64,000 nt of DNA from Deltaproteobacteria bacterium (GTDB lineage: Bacteria; Myxococcota_A; Polyangia; GCA-2747355): positions 62,001 to 126,000 of the forward strand of contig JACKDQ010000006.1 of assembly GCA_020633415.1 (NCBI GenBank). Direction: 5' to 3'. The notes under the pieces were generated by a model that was given only the letters and a program-made list of their open reading frames with translations, had not been told where the DNA came from and did not search any database. A program made the position numbers and the translations under genes. This document shows positions 8,604 through 17,640 of the stretch, in pieces; positions within the stretch are counted from its first letter, which is position 1, and each line of letters opens with the position of its first letter.

Positions 8604-10889
8604 ATGAAATACTTGACCTCTCTTAGATTACAACTCGTTGCGGCACTGTGTTTCGCGCTGCCGGCCTGCGGGACGGTCCGCAACTCAACCGGCGCGGGTG
8701 ATGGCGGCACGGCCGACGCAACAACTTCCGACGGTCCACTCGGTCCGCCCGCCAGCGATTGGTGCCTGCGGGCATTACCCGGGGCCTCAAACGACGCCGC
8801 ACCACTGATCGCACTGTCCCGTGCCCACGCAGCAATTCGCTTTTTTGGCAGCGATGGCGCGCAGCGCAAGGCCGACCGCGCCCTGGCTGAGGTGCTGGAA
8901 AGCGGCGCTGAGCAGACACCGTTTGGCTTTGTCGCGGCAAAGGACGTTATTGCCCGCTACGCCGCAGCCCTACCCAACGTCTGCGCAATCGCCGGCAACA
9001 CCAGCCCCGGCGGCGAGGCTAGCGTCGAGCTGCGCGGAGACCTGGCGGTGGTCCACCCAGGCAGCGGCACCGTGCAGATTCCGGCACAAGCCAAAGCGAT
9101 CGCCTTGGACCTGCGCGAGCATCGCCCCGGAAACGACTTGGCACCGCTGATCGCATCGCTGATCGCCGGCGAGCTGAATCTACCCAAAGAGCGCGTCCGC
9201 AAACACTTTGGTCATCGCGACGAAGTCTGGGCTCCAGCGCGCGGCAGCGACAACATCTACGGCACAACGATCGAGACCATCGAAGGCCCAGTGCTGAGCG
9301 GTACCGCGCAGCGCGACCTGCCGCTAGTACTGATCACCGGTCGTCAGCTCTCACCCCAAGCCTCGTACTTTGCTGCCGTGCTGCGACTGGAGCAGCGCGC
9401 GCTGCTGATCGGGCATGATGTCTTCGCCGCGATCGCCGAGTCGCGCTGGATCGCAGTCGGCAAAAGCGGCCTGCTCTGGCGTGATCGTGATCTGATCCGC
9501 GGCGTCACTCGACTTCCTGACAGAATCGCTGCCGACCTCGAGAGCGACGCACCGCTCGACCAAATCAGCGAGCTCGACTTGTCGACGCCACCAGCAGCGA
9601 TCAGCGCCGCGCCGGCCTCCCGCGCGGCACTAAGCGATAGCCCACTCCCCGCGCGCGATACGCTGCCGATCAGCGTCGGCCGACTGCGCGCCAACCTACT
9701 GATGCTTCATGGCGCGTTGCGACTGTTCTTCCCCTACTTCCCAATCGTCGGCGACCAAATCGACCAACGCCTCGAGCAGCAGTTCAAGCTGTTCGAGCGC
9801 GCCGACGCGATCGGCGCTCAAGACATGGGGCGGGCCCTGGGTCGGATGCTCAACGCGATCAAAGACGGTCACGCCTTCGTCGGCATGCCGCTCCAGAGCA
9901 ACGGCACGATGCCGATGTTGCTGCCGGTGCGCTGGGAGAATATCGCGGGATTGCCGACGGCGTATTACAGTGCGACGTCGGCGGTAAAAAAAGGCGACGC
10001 GTTGATTGCCGTCGACGGGCAGTCGATCCAATCTTTGCTCGCCAACGGCGAGCCGCTGGTCTCGTACACCAACCCGGTTACCCGAGATATCAACTTAGCC
10101 TACCAATTGATGCTTCGCGACAAGCCGGCCGTGCTAACGCTGCGCGCCCCCGACGGCAGTGAGCGCAAAGAGACCGTCGAGCCGCTGTCCTACGCATCGC
10201 TGCCAACCGATTTCATTGCGATGTGGACCGAGCGACCGTCGGGCTGGCTGGGTGCACCGAGCGACGGCATCTACTACATCAATCTCGACGGCGAAACCTC
10301 TTCCGGCCAAGCAGTGCTTCAAGCCGTCGAACAAGCGCGGTCTGCACGCGCCGTGATCCTCGACATGCGTGGTTACCCTTGGCCGCAGGTACGTCAGGCC
10401 TCACCTCAGGAGGCCGGCCTGCGATGGACAGCGATGCTGAAAATGTTCGGCCCGACGGTCGTGCGCCCCGCATACCGCCTGCCCGAATACACCGGCTATC
10501 TTGGCTACCAACTCACTTCCAGCGCCGAGCAGTTTGCCGGACCGCCGGCCAGCGAGTCACTGAGCGGCGAACTTGTGCTGTTGATCGGCCCCAACGCCCA
10601 ATCGTCTGCCGAGGATTTTGCACTGACGCTGCTGGCCAGCCGCCGAGGCAAGGTCACGGTGATCGGTCGCCGTAGCTCAGGCACGGACGGGAACATCACC
10701 GGAATTCAGCTGCTCAGCGACTTTACGGCGACCTTCACGGGGCTTGAGGTGCGTTGGCCCAACGGCGAGGTGTTCCACGGACGCGGGATCGTCCCCGACA
10801 TCGTGGTCGAGCCAACGGCGGCTGACATCGCAGCGGGTCGGGACACAGTCCTTGAGCGGGCCGCGGCACGCCTTTCGCCAGGCTCCTAG
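8604..10889 (+). CDS. S41-family (C-terminal processing) peptidase lipoprotein
   Basis: 761 residues from ATG 8604, preceded by AGGAG at 8590-8594; longer in-frame starts would lack a signal. The lipobox ends at Cys21 (ALPAC) and is followed by a Gly/Asp/Thr-rich spacer. The C-terminal third is S41-like: GIYYINLDGE, a VILDMRGYP segment near residue 585, and GPNAQSSAEDFAL near 663, where Ser in QSSAED is the likely nucleophile, followed by GRRSSGTDGN. A PDZ-like stretch (GDALIAVDGQSIQSLL) precedes it around 465. Probably acts on protein in the periplasm or at the surface. Divergent from the ECF/kinase pair. Confidence 0.85.
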   Translation: MKYLTSLRLQLVAALCFALPACGTVRNSTGAGDGGTADATTSDGPLGPPASDWCLRALPGASNDAAPLIALSRAHAAIRFFGSDGAQRKADRALAEVLESGAEQTPFGFVAAKDVIARYAAALPNVCAIAGNTSPGGEASVELRGDLAVVHPGSGTVQIPAQAKAIALDLREHRPGNDLAPLIASLIAGELNLPKERVRKHFGHRDEVWAPARGSDNIYGTTIETIEGPVLSGTAQRDLPLVLITGRQLSPQASYFAAVLRLEQRALLIGHDVFAAIAESRWIAVGKSGLLWRDRDLIRGVTRLPDRIAADLESDAPLDQISELDLSTPPAAISAAPASRAALSDSPLPARDTLPISVGRLRANLLMLHGALRLFFPYFPIVGDQIDQRLEQQFKLFERADAIGAQDMGRALGRMLNAIKDGHAFVGMPLQSNGTMPMLLPVRWENIAGLPTAYYSATSAVKKGDALIAVDGQSIQSLLANGEPLVSYTNPVTRDINLAYQLMLRDKPAVLTLRAPDGSERKETVEPLSYASLPTDFIAMWTERPSGWLGAPSDGIYYINLDGETSSGQAVLQAVEQARSARAVILDMRGYPWPQVRQASPQEAGLRWTAMLKMFGPTVVRPAYRLPEYTGYLGYQLTSSAEQFAGPPASESLSGELVLLIGPNAQSSAEDFALTLLASRRGKVTVIGRRSSGTDGNITGIQLLSDFTATFTGLEVRWPNGEVFHGRGIVPDIVVEPTAADIAAGRDTVLERAAARLSPGS

Positions 10890-11092
10890 CTAATTCATCG
10901 CTTTGATCGCTCCAGAGACGCACGCGATCGCCAGAGCAACGCAGCCCCGCGAGCGATGGGCGGCACCGCGCCGGCTGGCGCAGTGCGCGACTTCGACGGC
11001 GACGACATCGAGCGCAGAGCACGCACGAAGCGAGATCCCGAGGAGGATCTGCCGAATAGAAAATCCGCCGCGATTCGTGATAAAATTCAGCC
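10890..11092. other. Intergenic gap, no gene recognised
   Basis: About 200 bases between two rightward genes. Short overlapping frames on both strands show no credible protein. The last 40 bases before the PAS gene are AT-rich (11055-11090) and may hold its promoter. Confidence 0.4.
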
Positions 11093-11431
11093 ATGGATTT
11101 TTCGTGGCCCCGCATGCGCAAGTCTACTCACCCCGCGGTGCTCTTCGACAATCGTGGAATTCTGATCGAGGGAAACGCCGCGCTCTCCGACTTGCTTGGC
11201 TACGACGTCGAGACCTTGCGCGGCGTGGCACTGACTGACGTGGTCCCGCCAAGCGAGCTGGAAAGCCGGCCGCCGCAATTTCCCGAGCTAGCGGTCGGCG
11301 CCACGCTGGAACTGCCCCGCACCCTGCGTCACCGTGAGGGTCACCCGGTCGAGGTCTTCGCGCGCGTCAAACGACTGAGCGACGACCGCTTTGTCGCGGT
11401 GCTGGAATCGCTCGTTCGGCAGAACGCCTAA
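11093..11431 (+). CDS. Single-domain PAS protein
   Basis: 112 residues that are essentially one PAS domain: HPAVLFDNRGILIEGN, LSDLLGYDVETLRG, a VVPPSE turn, then strands VEVFARVKRL and FVAVLESL. There is no attached output domain. PAS domains bind small ligands or mediate protein contacts; a stand-alone PAS could deliver a signal to a kinase in trans. No close operon partner: 258 bases separate it from the SPRY lipoprotein. Confidence 0.7.
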   Translation: MDFSWPRMRKSTHPAVLFDNRGILIEGNAALSDLLGYDVETLRGVALTDVVPPSELESRPPQFPELAVGATLELPRTLRHREGHPVEVFARVKRLSDDRFVAVLESLVRQNA

Positions 11432-11689
11432 TCGAACCTCCCTGGGCAAAGCCCTCGGCTTGGGCGATCTGCTGCCGCCACCTAAATCGTCCGCGGCGTG
11501 CGCTTGGTCGGCTTTGGGGTCCAGCGCCCTGACGACTGGGACCCGGGTAAGCAGGCGTGTCATTTGCGTAGCGAACGTTCCCGACGGCGCCATTGGCTAA
11601 CCCTCTGCAAGTAAATAGCTATTGAATGGGTCCCTCTACCCGCCAACGCGGATCGATTCTTGCTTTTGTTTTGTCGGGGAGGAGGATCG

Positions 11690-12613
11690 ATGCCACGCGC
11701 ACTGCGTTTTGCCGCGCCATTTTTCGCGCTCTTGATCGCTGGTTGTGCCGGATCGGCCCGACCGCACGCCTATCTACAAGATGCGGGCGCTAGCGACGCG
11801 CGCCTCATGGTCGCCGATGCCAGCAGCGTCGATCGGGGCAGCGGGCCCTCATTCGACCAAGGCGCAGTGCGCGATGGCCGTCTGCCTGCCATCGATGCCA
11901 AGGCGACGCTCGATAACGGGCAGTCCCCGCCAGTCGATAGCGCCGTCGATAGCGGACAAGCGCCGATACCCGACAGCGCACTGCCCCCACTACCCGACAG
12001 CGCCGTCGACAGCAGTCTGCCCCCCGTGCCCGATAGCACCGTCGATGGATCGATCGGGCCGACCGGCTGGAACCCACAGGATATCCATCCATCGATCGAG
12101 CGCTCAGCCAATGGACGCCGCCTGAGCATCAGCATTCAATCTGACAACGACAGCGCGCGCGCTAGCGTCGGCCACAGCAGCGGCAAGTATTATTTCGAAG
12201 TCACGATCGAGGCCTTCGGCAGCGGCTATTGGAACGCGATCGGCATCGCAAACGGCGTAGCCTCACTCGAACTCAGCGCGGGCTCCCATGCTCTGGGCGA
12301 AGGCTGCTCCTATCACCGACAGGGGCAAGTGCGCTGCCTCGGTCAAACGATCCAGACGCTCAGTGGTTATTTGGTCGGCGACGTGATCGGACTCGCCGTC
12401 GATCTCGATAATAAGCGGATCTACTTCGCCAAGAACAATCTCTGGTTGTCGGGAAACCCCGCCACGGGAAGCGGCGGGTTCTCCTTCGGCAACACCTCGA
12501 CGACGCGCTACCCGATGGCGACGCTGTCGACCGGTGACGCGATGCTGGCCGCGTTCGAGGCCGAACAGCTGACCTTCGCGCCGCCGGCGGGATACAGCGC
12601 CGGCTGGTACTAG
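11690..12613 (+). CDS. Lipoprotein with acidic repeat spacer and SPRY (B30.2-like) domain
   Basis: 307 residues from ATG 11690, which follows a strong GGGGAGGAGG site; an upstream in-frame start would not begin with a signal. Lipobox ends at Cys19 (LIAGC). Residues about 30-120 form a low-complexity spacer with imperfect repeats of PDSAVDS type rich in Pro, Asp and Ser. The rest resembles a SPRY domain: HSSGKYYFEVTIE, WNAIGIANG, GDVIGLAVDLDNKRIYFAKN and a C-terminal GDAMLAAFE. SPRY domains mediate protein binding in eukaryotes and are less common in bacteria. Likely a surface or periplasmic binding protein; partner unknown. Confidence 0.78.
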   Translation: MPRALRFAAPFFALLIAGCAGSARPHAYLQDAGASDARLMVADASSVDRGSGPSFDQGAVRDGRLPAIDAKATLDNGQSPPVDSAVDSGQAPIPDSALPPLPDSAVDSSLPPVPDSTVDGSIGPTGWNPQDIHPSIERSANGRRLSISIQSDNDSARASVGHSSGKYYFEVTIEAFGSGYWNAIGIANGVASLELSAGSHALGEGCSYHRQGQVRCLGQTIQTLSGYLVGDVIGLAVDLDNKRIYFAKNNLWLSGNPATGSGGFSFGNTSTTRYPMATLSTGDAMLAAFEAEQLTFAPPAGYSAGWY

Positions 12614-12632
12614 CGCGCCGACTTGCGGAGCA

Positions 12633-13544
12633 TCAGTTTGCCGAACTCGAGCTCCGATTGCTGCAACGCGACGTCAACTGCAGTGCGTCAAAACGATCGC
12701 CGTCGTGGGCAAGCTGCAATTGATAGTTGCCAGCATCGAGCGATTTGCGGCCGAAGTCGATGCGAAATTGCTTACCGTCAGCGATCAATGTCGGCTGTGT
12801 GCAGTCATTGCCCTCGTCGGTAACGCGGCAGAGTGAAAGCTTCGGCGGTAACTGGGCACCGTAGTCCAACCAGAGCGCGGTCTCGCGCGACGCCGTCACC
12901 GAAAACAATATCTCGTGGGTCAGCTGAAACCGATCGAACGCCATCGCGATCTCGGCGTCGCAAGCCAGCGCAACGCGATACGGAATGACGGGACAACTCA
13001 GCTCAAGTTGATAGGCCAAAGGTTCGCGCGGACGCGTGAAGTCGATGTCGCTCGGCCCCACGCTGATCAAATACGTTCCGCTCTGGGGAAAGGTGCCGTG
13101 AATCGTGTCCGTGTAGGGAATGCCTCGCCCACGGCGTTGGGGGTGAAGTGGGTCGGTGGCGGCGATCGCGTTGTGACGATTCTGGGTAACGAAGCGTCCT
13201 GTCGAGTTAAAGAGCGGCTCGCCGGTTTCACGATCGAGGGCCATGGGTCCACGTACCGAGACGATCGGCAAAGCGCCCGCCTGCCGCGCAACCTGCAGCG
13301 CAAAGGCCGCGCCGGCTGCCCCGGCAAAAGCAAACCGCCAGCTGCCGCCCGGCAGACGGGTTTCGTTCGCTTGCACAGCACCAACGGAATCGCCGAGAAG
13401 CAGGCGCTGGCCGCAGATCAGCGCTGCGAGCTGACCCCAGGTTTCGGCTTTTTCACGCTCAGCGGGCAGTGCAGCTTGGTCGGCAGGCGAACTATTTCCA
13501 CAGCCGCTCAAAAACACCAGCGCTATGGTCAGTTGACGGATCAT
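12633..13544 (-). CDS. Putative lipoprotein, unknown function
   Basis: 303 residues from ATG 13544, preceded by GAGGAGGA with good spacing. The lipobox ends at Cys14 (VFLSGC). The mature part has strand-rich segments such as SWRFAFAGAAGAAFALQVAR and DGKQFRIDFG, with scattered Cys, but no motif I can name. It is convergent with the SPRY lipoprotein, the stops being 20 bases apart. Probably an exported beta-rich protein. Confidence 0.65.
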   Translation of the reverse strand: MIRQLTIALVFLSGCGNSSPADQAALPAEREKAETWGQLAALICGQRLLLGDSVGAVQANETRLPGGSWRFAFAGAAGAAFALQVARQAGALPIVSVRGPMALDRETGEPLFNSTGRFVTQNRHNAIAATDPLHPQRRGRGIPYTDTIHGTFPQSGTYLISVGPSDIDFTRPREPLAYQLELSCPVIPYRVALACDAEIAMAFDRFQLTHEILFSVTASRETALWLDYGAQLPPKLSLCRVTDEGNDCTQPTLIADGKQFRIDFGRKSLDAGNYQLQLAHDGDRFDALQLTSRCSNRSSSSAN

Positions 13545-13998
13545 CGGTTCCTCCTCGCCGATTGGCATTGCACCGACCGTGCCGTACCGGGCGCAATCTC
13601 GTTTTGCGCCTATTTTCAGCGATCTAGTCCCGTCGCTTCGCAAACCAGCAAATCACACGGTGTATGAAACGTCAGAAAGGCAGAGAGCGGCCAACGACGC
13701 TAGCCGCTTACGCAGGACGGTTTGGCGCGTACGCTCGCGCAACAGCCTCGCTTCTGCGCACGTGACCAGCGTATTGATCGCGGCGCTGGCCTGCTCGGCT
13801 AGACAACCGCGGTCGCTGGCGTCGCTGTCGACGCTGTTGTCGAGCGAACCGCTCGGACTCGATGCCCTGGGCTCGGGAAGATCCTGCGAACAATTCCCAT
13901 CTAGCGCTCGATTGCGCCTGAACGATCGCTGCAACGGGCAGGATCAGGTGTGTTATAGGCAGATCTCCGAGAGGCTTGCCGGCGCGGAGGGTGCAATA
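13545..13998. other. 454-base region without a convincing gene
   Basis: Lies between the divergent lipoprotein gene and the XRE regulator. Frames of up to about 140 codons exist on both strands, but none has a ribosome site plus protein-like composition. A rightward frame extending the XRE gene upstream contains a membrane-like VLIAALAC stretch but no start signal. It probably holds promoters of both neighbours. Confidence 0.4.
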
Positions 13999-14418
13999 AT
14001 GGGTCTCGGCGACAACATCCGCCACCTGCGCACGCAGCGTGGGCTAACGCTGGCGAAGGTTTCAGAGCGAAGTGGCCTGGCCGTTTCCTATCTCTCACGC
14101 GTCGAAACCGGTCGGATCAGTCCAAAGATCCCGACGCTGCGCCGCATCGCCAAGGCCCTCGAAGTCAATGCCGACGAACTGATCTCACTGCATGAAACGG
14201 CGGAGCTCAACGTCTGCCCGATCGTGCCCTACGGCAAGTGCTATCTCGATACACCGCTCGTCGAAGAGGCACGCTTCCAACCGGGTGACAGGGCGACAAC
14301 GCGGGCACAACTCGACACGCTCTCCCAAGCAGCCGACCTGCTCAACCGCGGCGATCAGCACACCCGCGAAACGCTCTCCCGTCTCGTCCGCGCGTTGTTT
14401 GAAAGCAGGGGACGTTGA
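13999..14418 (+). CDS. XRE-family helix-turn-helix regulator
   Basis: 139 residues from ATG 13999, preceded by GGAGG at 13986-13990. Residues about 1-60 are a classic XRE HTH: LGDNIRHLRTQRGLTLAKVSE, GLAVSYLSRVETG, IPTLRRIAKALEVNADELI. The C-terminal 75 residues are a short unknown domain with two Cys. The last codons and the stop lie inside a copy of the REP-like repeat (14404-14440), so the terminal SRGR is repeat-encoded and the original C-terminus may have been different. Confidence 0.82.
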   Translation: MGLGDNIRHLRTQRGLTLAKVSERSGLAVSYLSRVETGRISPKIPTLRRIAKALEVNADELISLHETAELNVCPIVPYGKCYLDTPLVEEARFQPGDRATTRAQLDTLSQAADLLNRGDQHTRETLSRLVRALFESRGR

Positions 14419-14440
14419 TTAACTTTCTTAACTTATTGGG
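14404..14440 (+). repeat. Half copy of the REP/MITE-like element
   Basis: This 37-base stretch matches the left arm of the palindrome at 61674-61773, from AGCAGGGG through ACGTTGATTAACTTTCTTAA to TATTGGG, with about four differences. The second arm is absent here. It overlaps the end of the XRE gene. Confidence 0.75.
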
Positions 14441-14498
14441 CGCGTGACCTCGCGCGGACAACACAAAGAACCGGACAACCCAAGCGGCCCTCGACATG

Positions 14499-14876
14499 CT
14501 AGCGACAAAAGCCGCAAAGCAGCGCGTCGACGCGTTGAGCGAGACGCTGATATGCGTCAGACCAACCGCTACTGACACTCAACTCTTGCAGCGGCCCCGT
14601 CGGCGCAAAGATCAGTCGAATTTCGGCGTGCGCGACTTGGCCGGCTGCTAACGCGGCGCTCAGCTGGTCGAGCTCGCCCAACGCATCCGCGACATCGACC
14701 CACGACGACCAAGCGAAGTCGTTGTTCGGATTGGCAACCAGCGTCCGCACCTCGGCAAGGACCTCGGCCAACTGTTGTCGCTTGTGCGCAGTCACTTGAG
14801 CGGACTCGTTTCTTTGTGCGCGCCGTCTTAAGCGCCTGGCGCAGCCCGCAAGACTGCTGCTAGTGCAAAGCCTCAT
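14499..14876 (-). CDS. Small hypothetical protein downstream of NtrC-type activator
   Basis: Up to 125 residues, overlapping the activator stop by 17 bases; a shorter start is possible since the first 25 residues are Arg/Ser/Cys-rich. The remainder looks like a helical cytoplasmic protein (QQLAEVLAEVRTLV, WVDVADALGELDQLSAALAAG), ending LLCGFCR. No known motif. The coupling to the response regulator gene suggests an accessory role, but this is inference. Confidence 0.5.
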   Translation of the reverse strand: MRLCTSSSLAGCARRLRRRAQRNESAQVTAHKRQQLAEVLAEVRTLVANPNNDFAWSSWVDVADALGELDQLSAALAAGQVAHAEIRLIFAPTGPLQELSVSSGWSDAYQRLAQRVDALLCGFCR

Positions 14877-16218
14877 CGTTCGCGCGGATGCCGTGACGCT
14901 TCATTTTCTGCCAAAGGCTCTTGCGCGAAATACCCAATCGCTCCGCCGCACGGGTCCTTGAGCCCTGCTCCGCGGCGAGCGCGTGCAAAATGTAGCCACG
15001 TTCGAACTGCTGCACCGCGTTGGCTAAGCCGTGATCCGATTGCTCGACCCCCGGCGCGAGCGTCCCGGCAATCTCTTCGGGCAAGTGACTCACGTCGATC
15101 GACTCGCCCGCGGAAAGCACCACAGCGTGTTGAATGGCGTGTTCCAGCTCCCGCACGTTGCCCGGATAATCATAATGCTCTAACGCAGCCCAGGCCCGTG
15201 GTGTCAGGCTCGGGATCGGGCAACCCGGAGAGCAAACCTTTCCCAGTAGATGGCCGACCAGCAGCGGCAGGTCAGACTTTCGCGCGCGCAGGGGCGGCAG
15301 ACGCAACTCGAGCACCTTCAGACGATAATAGAGGTCTTCACGAAAGCGCCCCAAGCGCACGCGCTCGCGCAGGTCGGCGTTGGTTGCCGCGATAGTACGT
15401 ACATCGACGAGGAGATCGACATCGCTGCCGATGCGCTGAATCGTCCGCGATTGCAGCACGCGCAATAACTTCGCTTGAGATCCGGCGGACAACTCGGAAA
15501 TCTCGTCGAGAAACAGCGTACCGCCCTCGGCGGCAAGAAAGCGGCCATCGCGACGCCGAACGGCCCCAGTAAAGGCGCCGCGCTCGTGGCCAAACAATTC
15601 GGCCTCAAACAAGCTTTCAGGAAACGCTGCGCAATTGACCGCAGCAAACGGCTTGTGCGCGCGCAGGCTTTGGGCGTGGACAGCCTGCGCGACAAGCTCC
15701 TTGCCGGTGCCACTTTCACCTTCGATCAGCAACGGCACATCCGCGGCAGACATCAACGCGATCCGCGCTCTGAGCTTTTCAACTTCGCTGCTCTCGCCGA
15801 TGATCTGCGCTGCCAGCGCCTTTGGCCGCGACCGCCGCTCTGTCGCCGCTAACACCGCACGCCGCTGGTCGACCTGCTGCACCGCATCGAGCAGCTGCTG
15901 GAGTTCGAAGGGCTTCTGTAGATAGTGAAACGCCAAGCCATCGCGCATCACACCGACCGCTTCGGGAATCGAGCCGTAGGCGGTCATCAAGATCACGTTG
16001 GTTTCGGGCGAAGCGTCGCTGATCCAGCGGGTCAGTGAGAGTCCGTCGAGTCGGGGCATGCGAATGTCGGAGATCACCAAATCGTAGCGGGCCTTGCGCA
16101 GCTGCTCGATCGCCTTGGCGCCATCGTCGACCAAGTCCACCCGATGCGCATCTTCTCGCAACACCCGCGCGATCGGCTGCGCGATGTCCTTCTCGTCTTC
16201 GACCAACAAGATCTCCAA
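14860..16218 (-). CDS. NtrC-family sigma-54-dependent response regulator
   Basis: About 452 residues. Receiver domain 1-120 (EILLVEDEKD, phospho-Asp in VISDIRMPRLDG, Lys in LQKPF). AAA+ domain about 138-370 with Walker A GESGTGKE, the sigma-54 contact loop GAFTGA and Walker B GGTLFLDEIS. C-terminal Fis-type HTH (RTRAAERLGISRKSLWQKM). It should activate sigma-54 promoters when phosphorylated. Start: TTG 16218 sits 7 bases after GGAAAGG and begins exactly at the receiver fold; ATG 16299 is an alternative adding 27 unlikely residues. No kinase gene is adjacent on its strand; the nearest is at 17641. Confidence 0.9.
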   Translation of the reverse strand: MEILLVEDEKDIAQPIARVLREDAHRVDLVDDGAKAIEQLRKARYDLVISDIRMPRLDGLSLTRWISDASPETNVILMTAYGSIPEAVGVMRDGLAFHYLQKPFELQQLLDAVQQVDQRRAVLAATERRSRPKALAAQIIGESSEVEKLRARIALMSAADVPLLIEGESGTGKELVAQAVHAQSLRAHKPFAAVNCAAFPESLFEAELFGHERGAFTGAVRRRDGRFLAAEGGTLFLDEISELSAGSQAKLLRVLQSRTIQRIGSDVDLLVDVRTIAATNADLRERVRLGRFREDLYYRLKVLELRLPPLRARKSDLPLLVGHLLGKVCSPGCPIPSLTPRAWAALEHYDYPGNVRELEHAIQHAVVLSAGESIDVSHLPEEIAGTLAPGVEQSDHGLANAVQQFERGYILHALAAEQGSRTRAAERLGISRKSLWQKMKRHGIRANDEALH

Positions 16219-16473
16219 CGGACTTACCTTTCCCGAGTGCGAAACCAACAGTTTAGCACAAGCTTTCGCAGAAGCTCGATCACGGACGGATCGATACAAC
16301 GCTGACGCGTCACGTTACCGGGTGACCACGTCGGCCCCACGCGGGTGTTACCGTTTGGAAACGTTCGCGGAAAACTCCGTGTGATTTCGTGGCGCAATCT
16401 TGGAACAAAAGTTGGTTCCCTTGAATCGGCCGCGCTCGCCAAGGTAACCCGGCGTGGCCGATGGAGGACGATC
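16219..16473. promoter_or_regulatory. Divergent region between activator and CBS-receiver gene
   Basis: 255 bases with two small inverted repeats: GTCAC (16309-16313)/GTGAC (16322-16326), and GGAAC (16402-16406)/GTTCC (16415-16419), each with an 8-base spacer. GGAGG at 16463-16467 is the ribosome site of the rightward gene. The repeats are operator-like but short. Confidence 0.4.
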
Positions 16474-17562
16474 ATGCAGCCTGGCCGACGGCAAAACGAC
16501 CCCAAGCGTCAACTGTCTCGCGGGCGCTCCTTCGCGCCGATCGATGAAGGAGGCGATGAATTCAGCGGCACAGAGCGCACACCGGTGATCTCGATCGAGG
16601 TTTTTCGAGCGCGGAGCAAGGCGGCTCGGTCGGAGGACTACTCGACGCGGGTCAGCGATGTGATGGAGTTAACCCGCGCCTGGCTCGAACCTGACACATT
16701 GCTCGACGATGCCCGTGCGGTTTTCGCCTCGACCGGCGTAGGTGCGGCCGCAGTCACCGACGTTCGGGGTCACCCGCTTGGCCGGCTGAGCCGCACGGCA
16801 CTGGACCGCTTGACGCGAGAGACACAGACGACGCCAGGACTGGCGCCACAGGATTCCCCGGGGTTAACCGGGTTCCTGCTCGACCGGCGCGATGGCCCAA
16901 CCGTCTCAGACGTGATGGAGCGCGTTACACAGGCGGTTGGGATGGTAACGCCGATTTGGCGAGCGGGCTGCCTGATGGCGACATCTGGGATCCGTCGTCT
17001 TGCCGTGATCGACGACCGCGGCATGACGCGCGGCTTTGTCTCACAGGCGACGGTCGAGCGCTGGTTGGCCGCGGCGTTGGACCCGCGCAACGACGCAGCC
17101 GTCAGTGGCCGACTCGCCAGCCAAGCGAACAGCATACTGAACAAGGCCACGGACTCCCCCCTGCCGCCAAAGCCGTTCTGCGCTGCGGACCAGCGCACGA
17201 TTCTCGTCGTAGAAGATGACCAAGCGATCTGTGATGGTCTGCTGAGCGTGTTGCGCGACGAGGGGTACACCGGCCTGCGCGCGCAAAACGGCCGCGAAGC
17301 ACTCGAGGTGCTAGCCGAGGTGCGCAACCTTCCCGGCCTGATCCTGCTCGACCTAATGATGCCGGAAATGAACGGCTGGGAGTTCCGCTATCGCCAGCTC
17401 GAAAACGAAAGCATCAGTTCGATCCCGGTGGTCGTCTTGACTGCCCACGGTAAAGGAGCGAAGTTTTCAGACTTGAATCACCCGGCCGCACTGCTGCGCA
17501 AACCGATCTCGGTCGATGCGCTGTTTGGGGCGATCGCCGCGCACTATCGAGAAACCAACTAG
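16474..17562 (+). CDS. CBS-pair protein fused to response-regulator receiver domain
   Basis: 362 residues from ATG 16474 (GGAGG 7 bases upstream). Two CBS motifs: about 56-115 (VSDVMELTRAWLEPDTLLDDA) and 140-200 (VSDVMERVTQAVGMVTP, IRRLAVIDDRGMTRG). The receiver domain occupies about 241-362 with ILVVEDD, phospho-Asp in LILLDLMMPEMNGW and Lys in LLRKPIS. CBS pairs bind adenine nucleotides, so it may link energy state to a phosphorelay. No DNA-binding output. Followed 78 bases later by a histidine kinase, the likely phosphate donor. Confidence 0.88.
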   Translation: MQPGRRQNDPKRQLSRGRSFAPIDEGGDEFSGTERTPVISIEVFRARSKAARSEDYSTRVSDVMELTRAWLEPDTLLDDARAVFASTGVGAAAVTDVRGHPLGRLSRTALDRLTRETQTTPGLAPQDSPGLTGFLLDRRDGPTVSDVMERVTQAVGMVTPIWRAGCLMATSGIRRLAVIDDRGMTRGFVSQATVERWLAAALDPRNDAAVSGRLASQANSILNKATDSPLPPKPFCAADQRTILVVEDDQAICDGLLSVLRDEGYTGLRAQNGREALEVLAEVRNLPGLILLDLMMPEMNGWEFRYRQLENESISSIPVVVLTAHGKGAKFSDLNHPAALLRKPISVDALFGAIAAHYRETN

Positions 17563-17640
17563 GCGCCATTCAACTGCTTGGCAGCAAGGCCCAGCGCAAA
17601 CTGAAGGCAATCAGCCGTTGAGCTCGCTCGGAAGCGAACA

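Noticed and set aside
11930..12050. Tandem-like repeats that could suggest a CRISPR or satellite
   Set aside because: They are in-frame codons for PDSAVDS-type spacer repeats of the SPRY lipoprotein; no regular spacer structure.
13579..13998. Upstream extension of the XRE gene by 140 codons
   Set aside because: The strong GGAGG before ATG 13999 and the position of the HTH at the start of the shorter protein favour the short form.
16390..16405. Sigma-54-like -24/-12 box (TGGCGCAATCTTGGA)
   Set aside because: GG and GC elements are misspaced by one base and the -12 GC is absent, despite the nearby sigma-54 activator.
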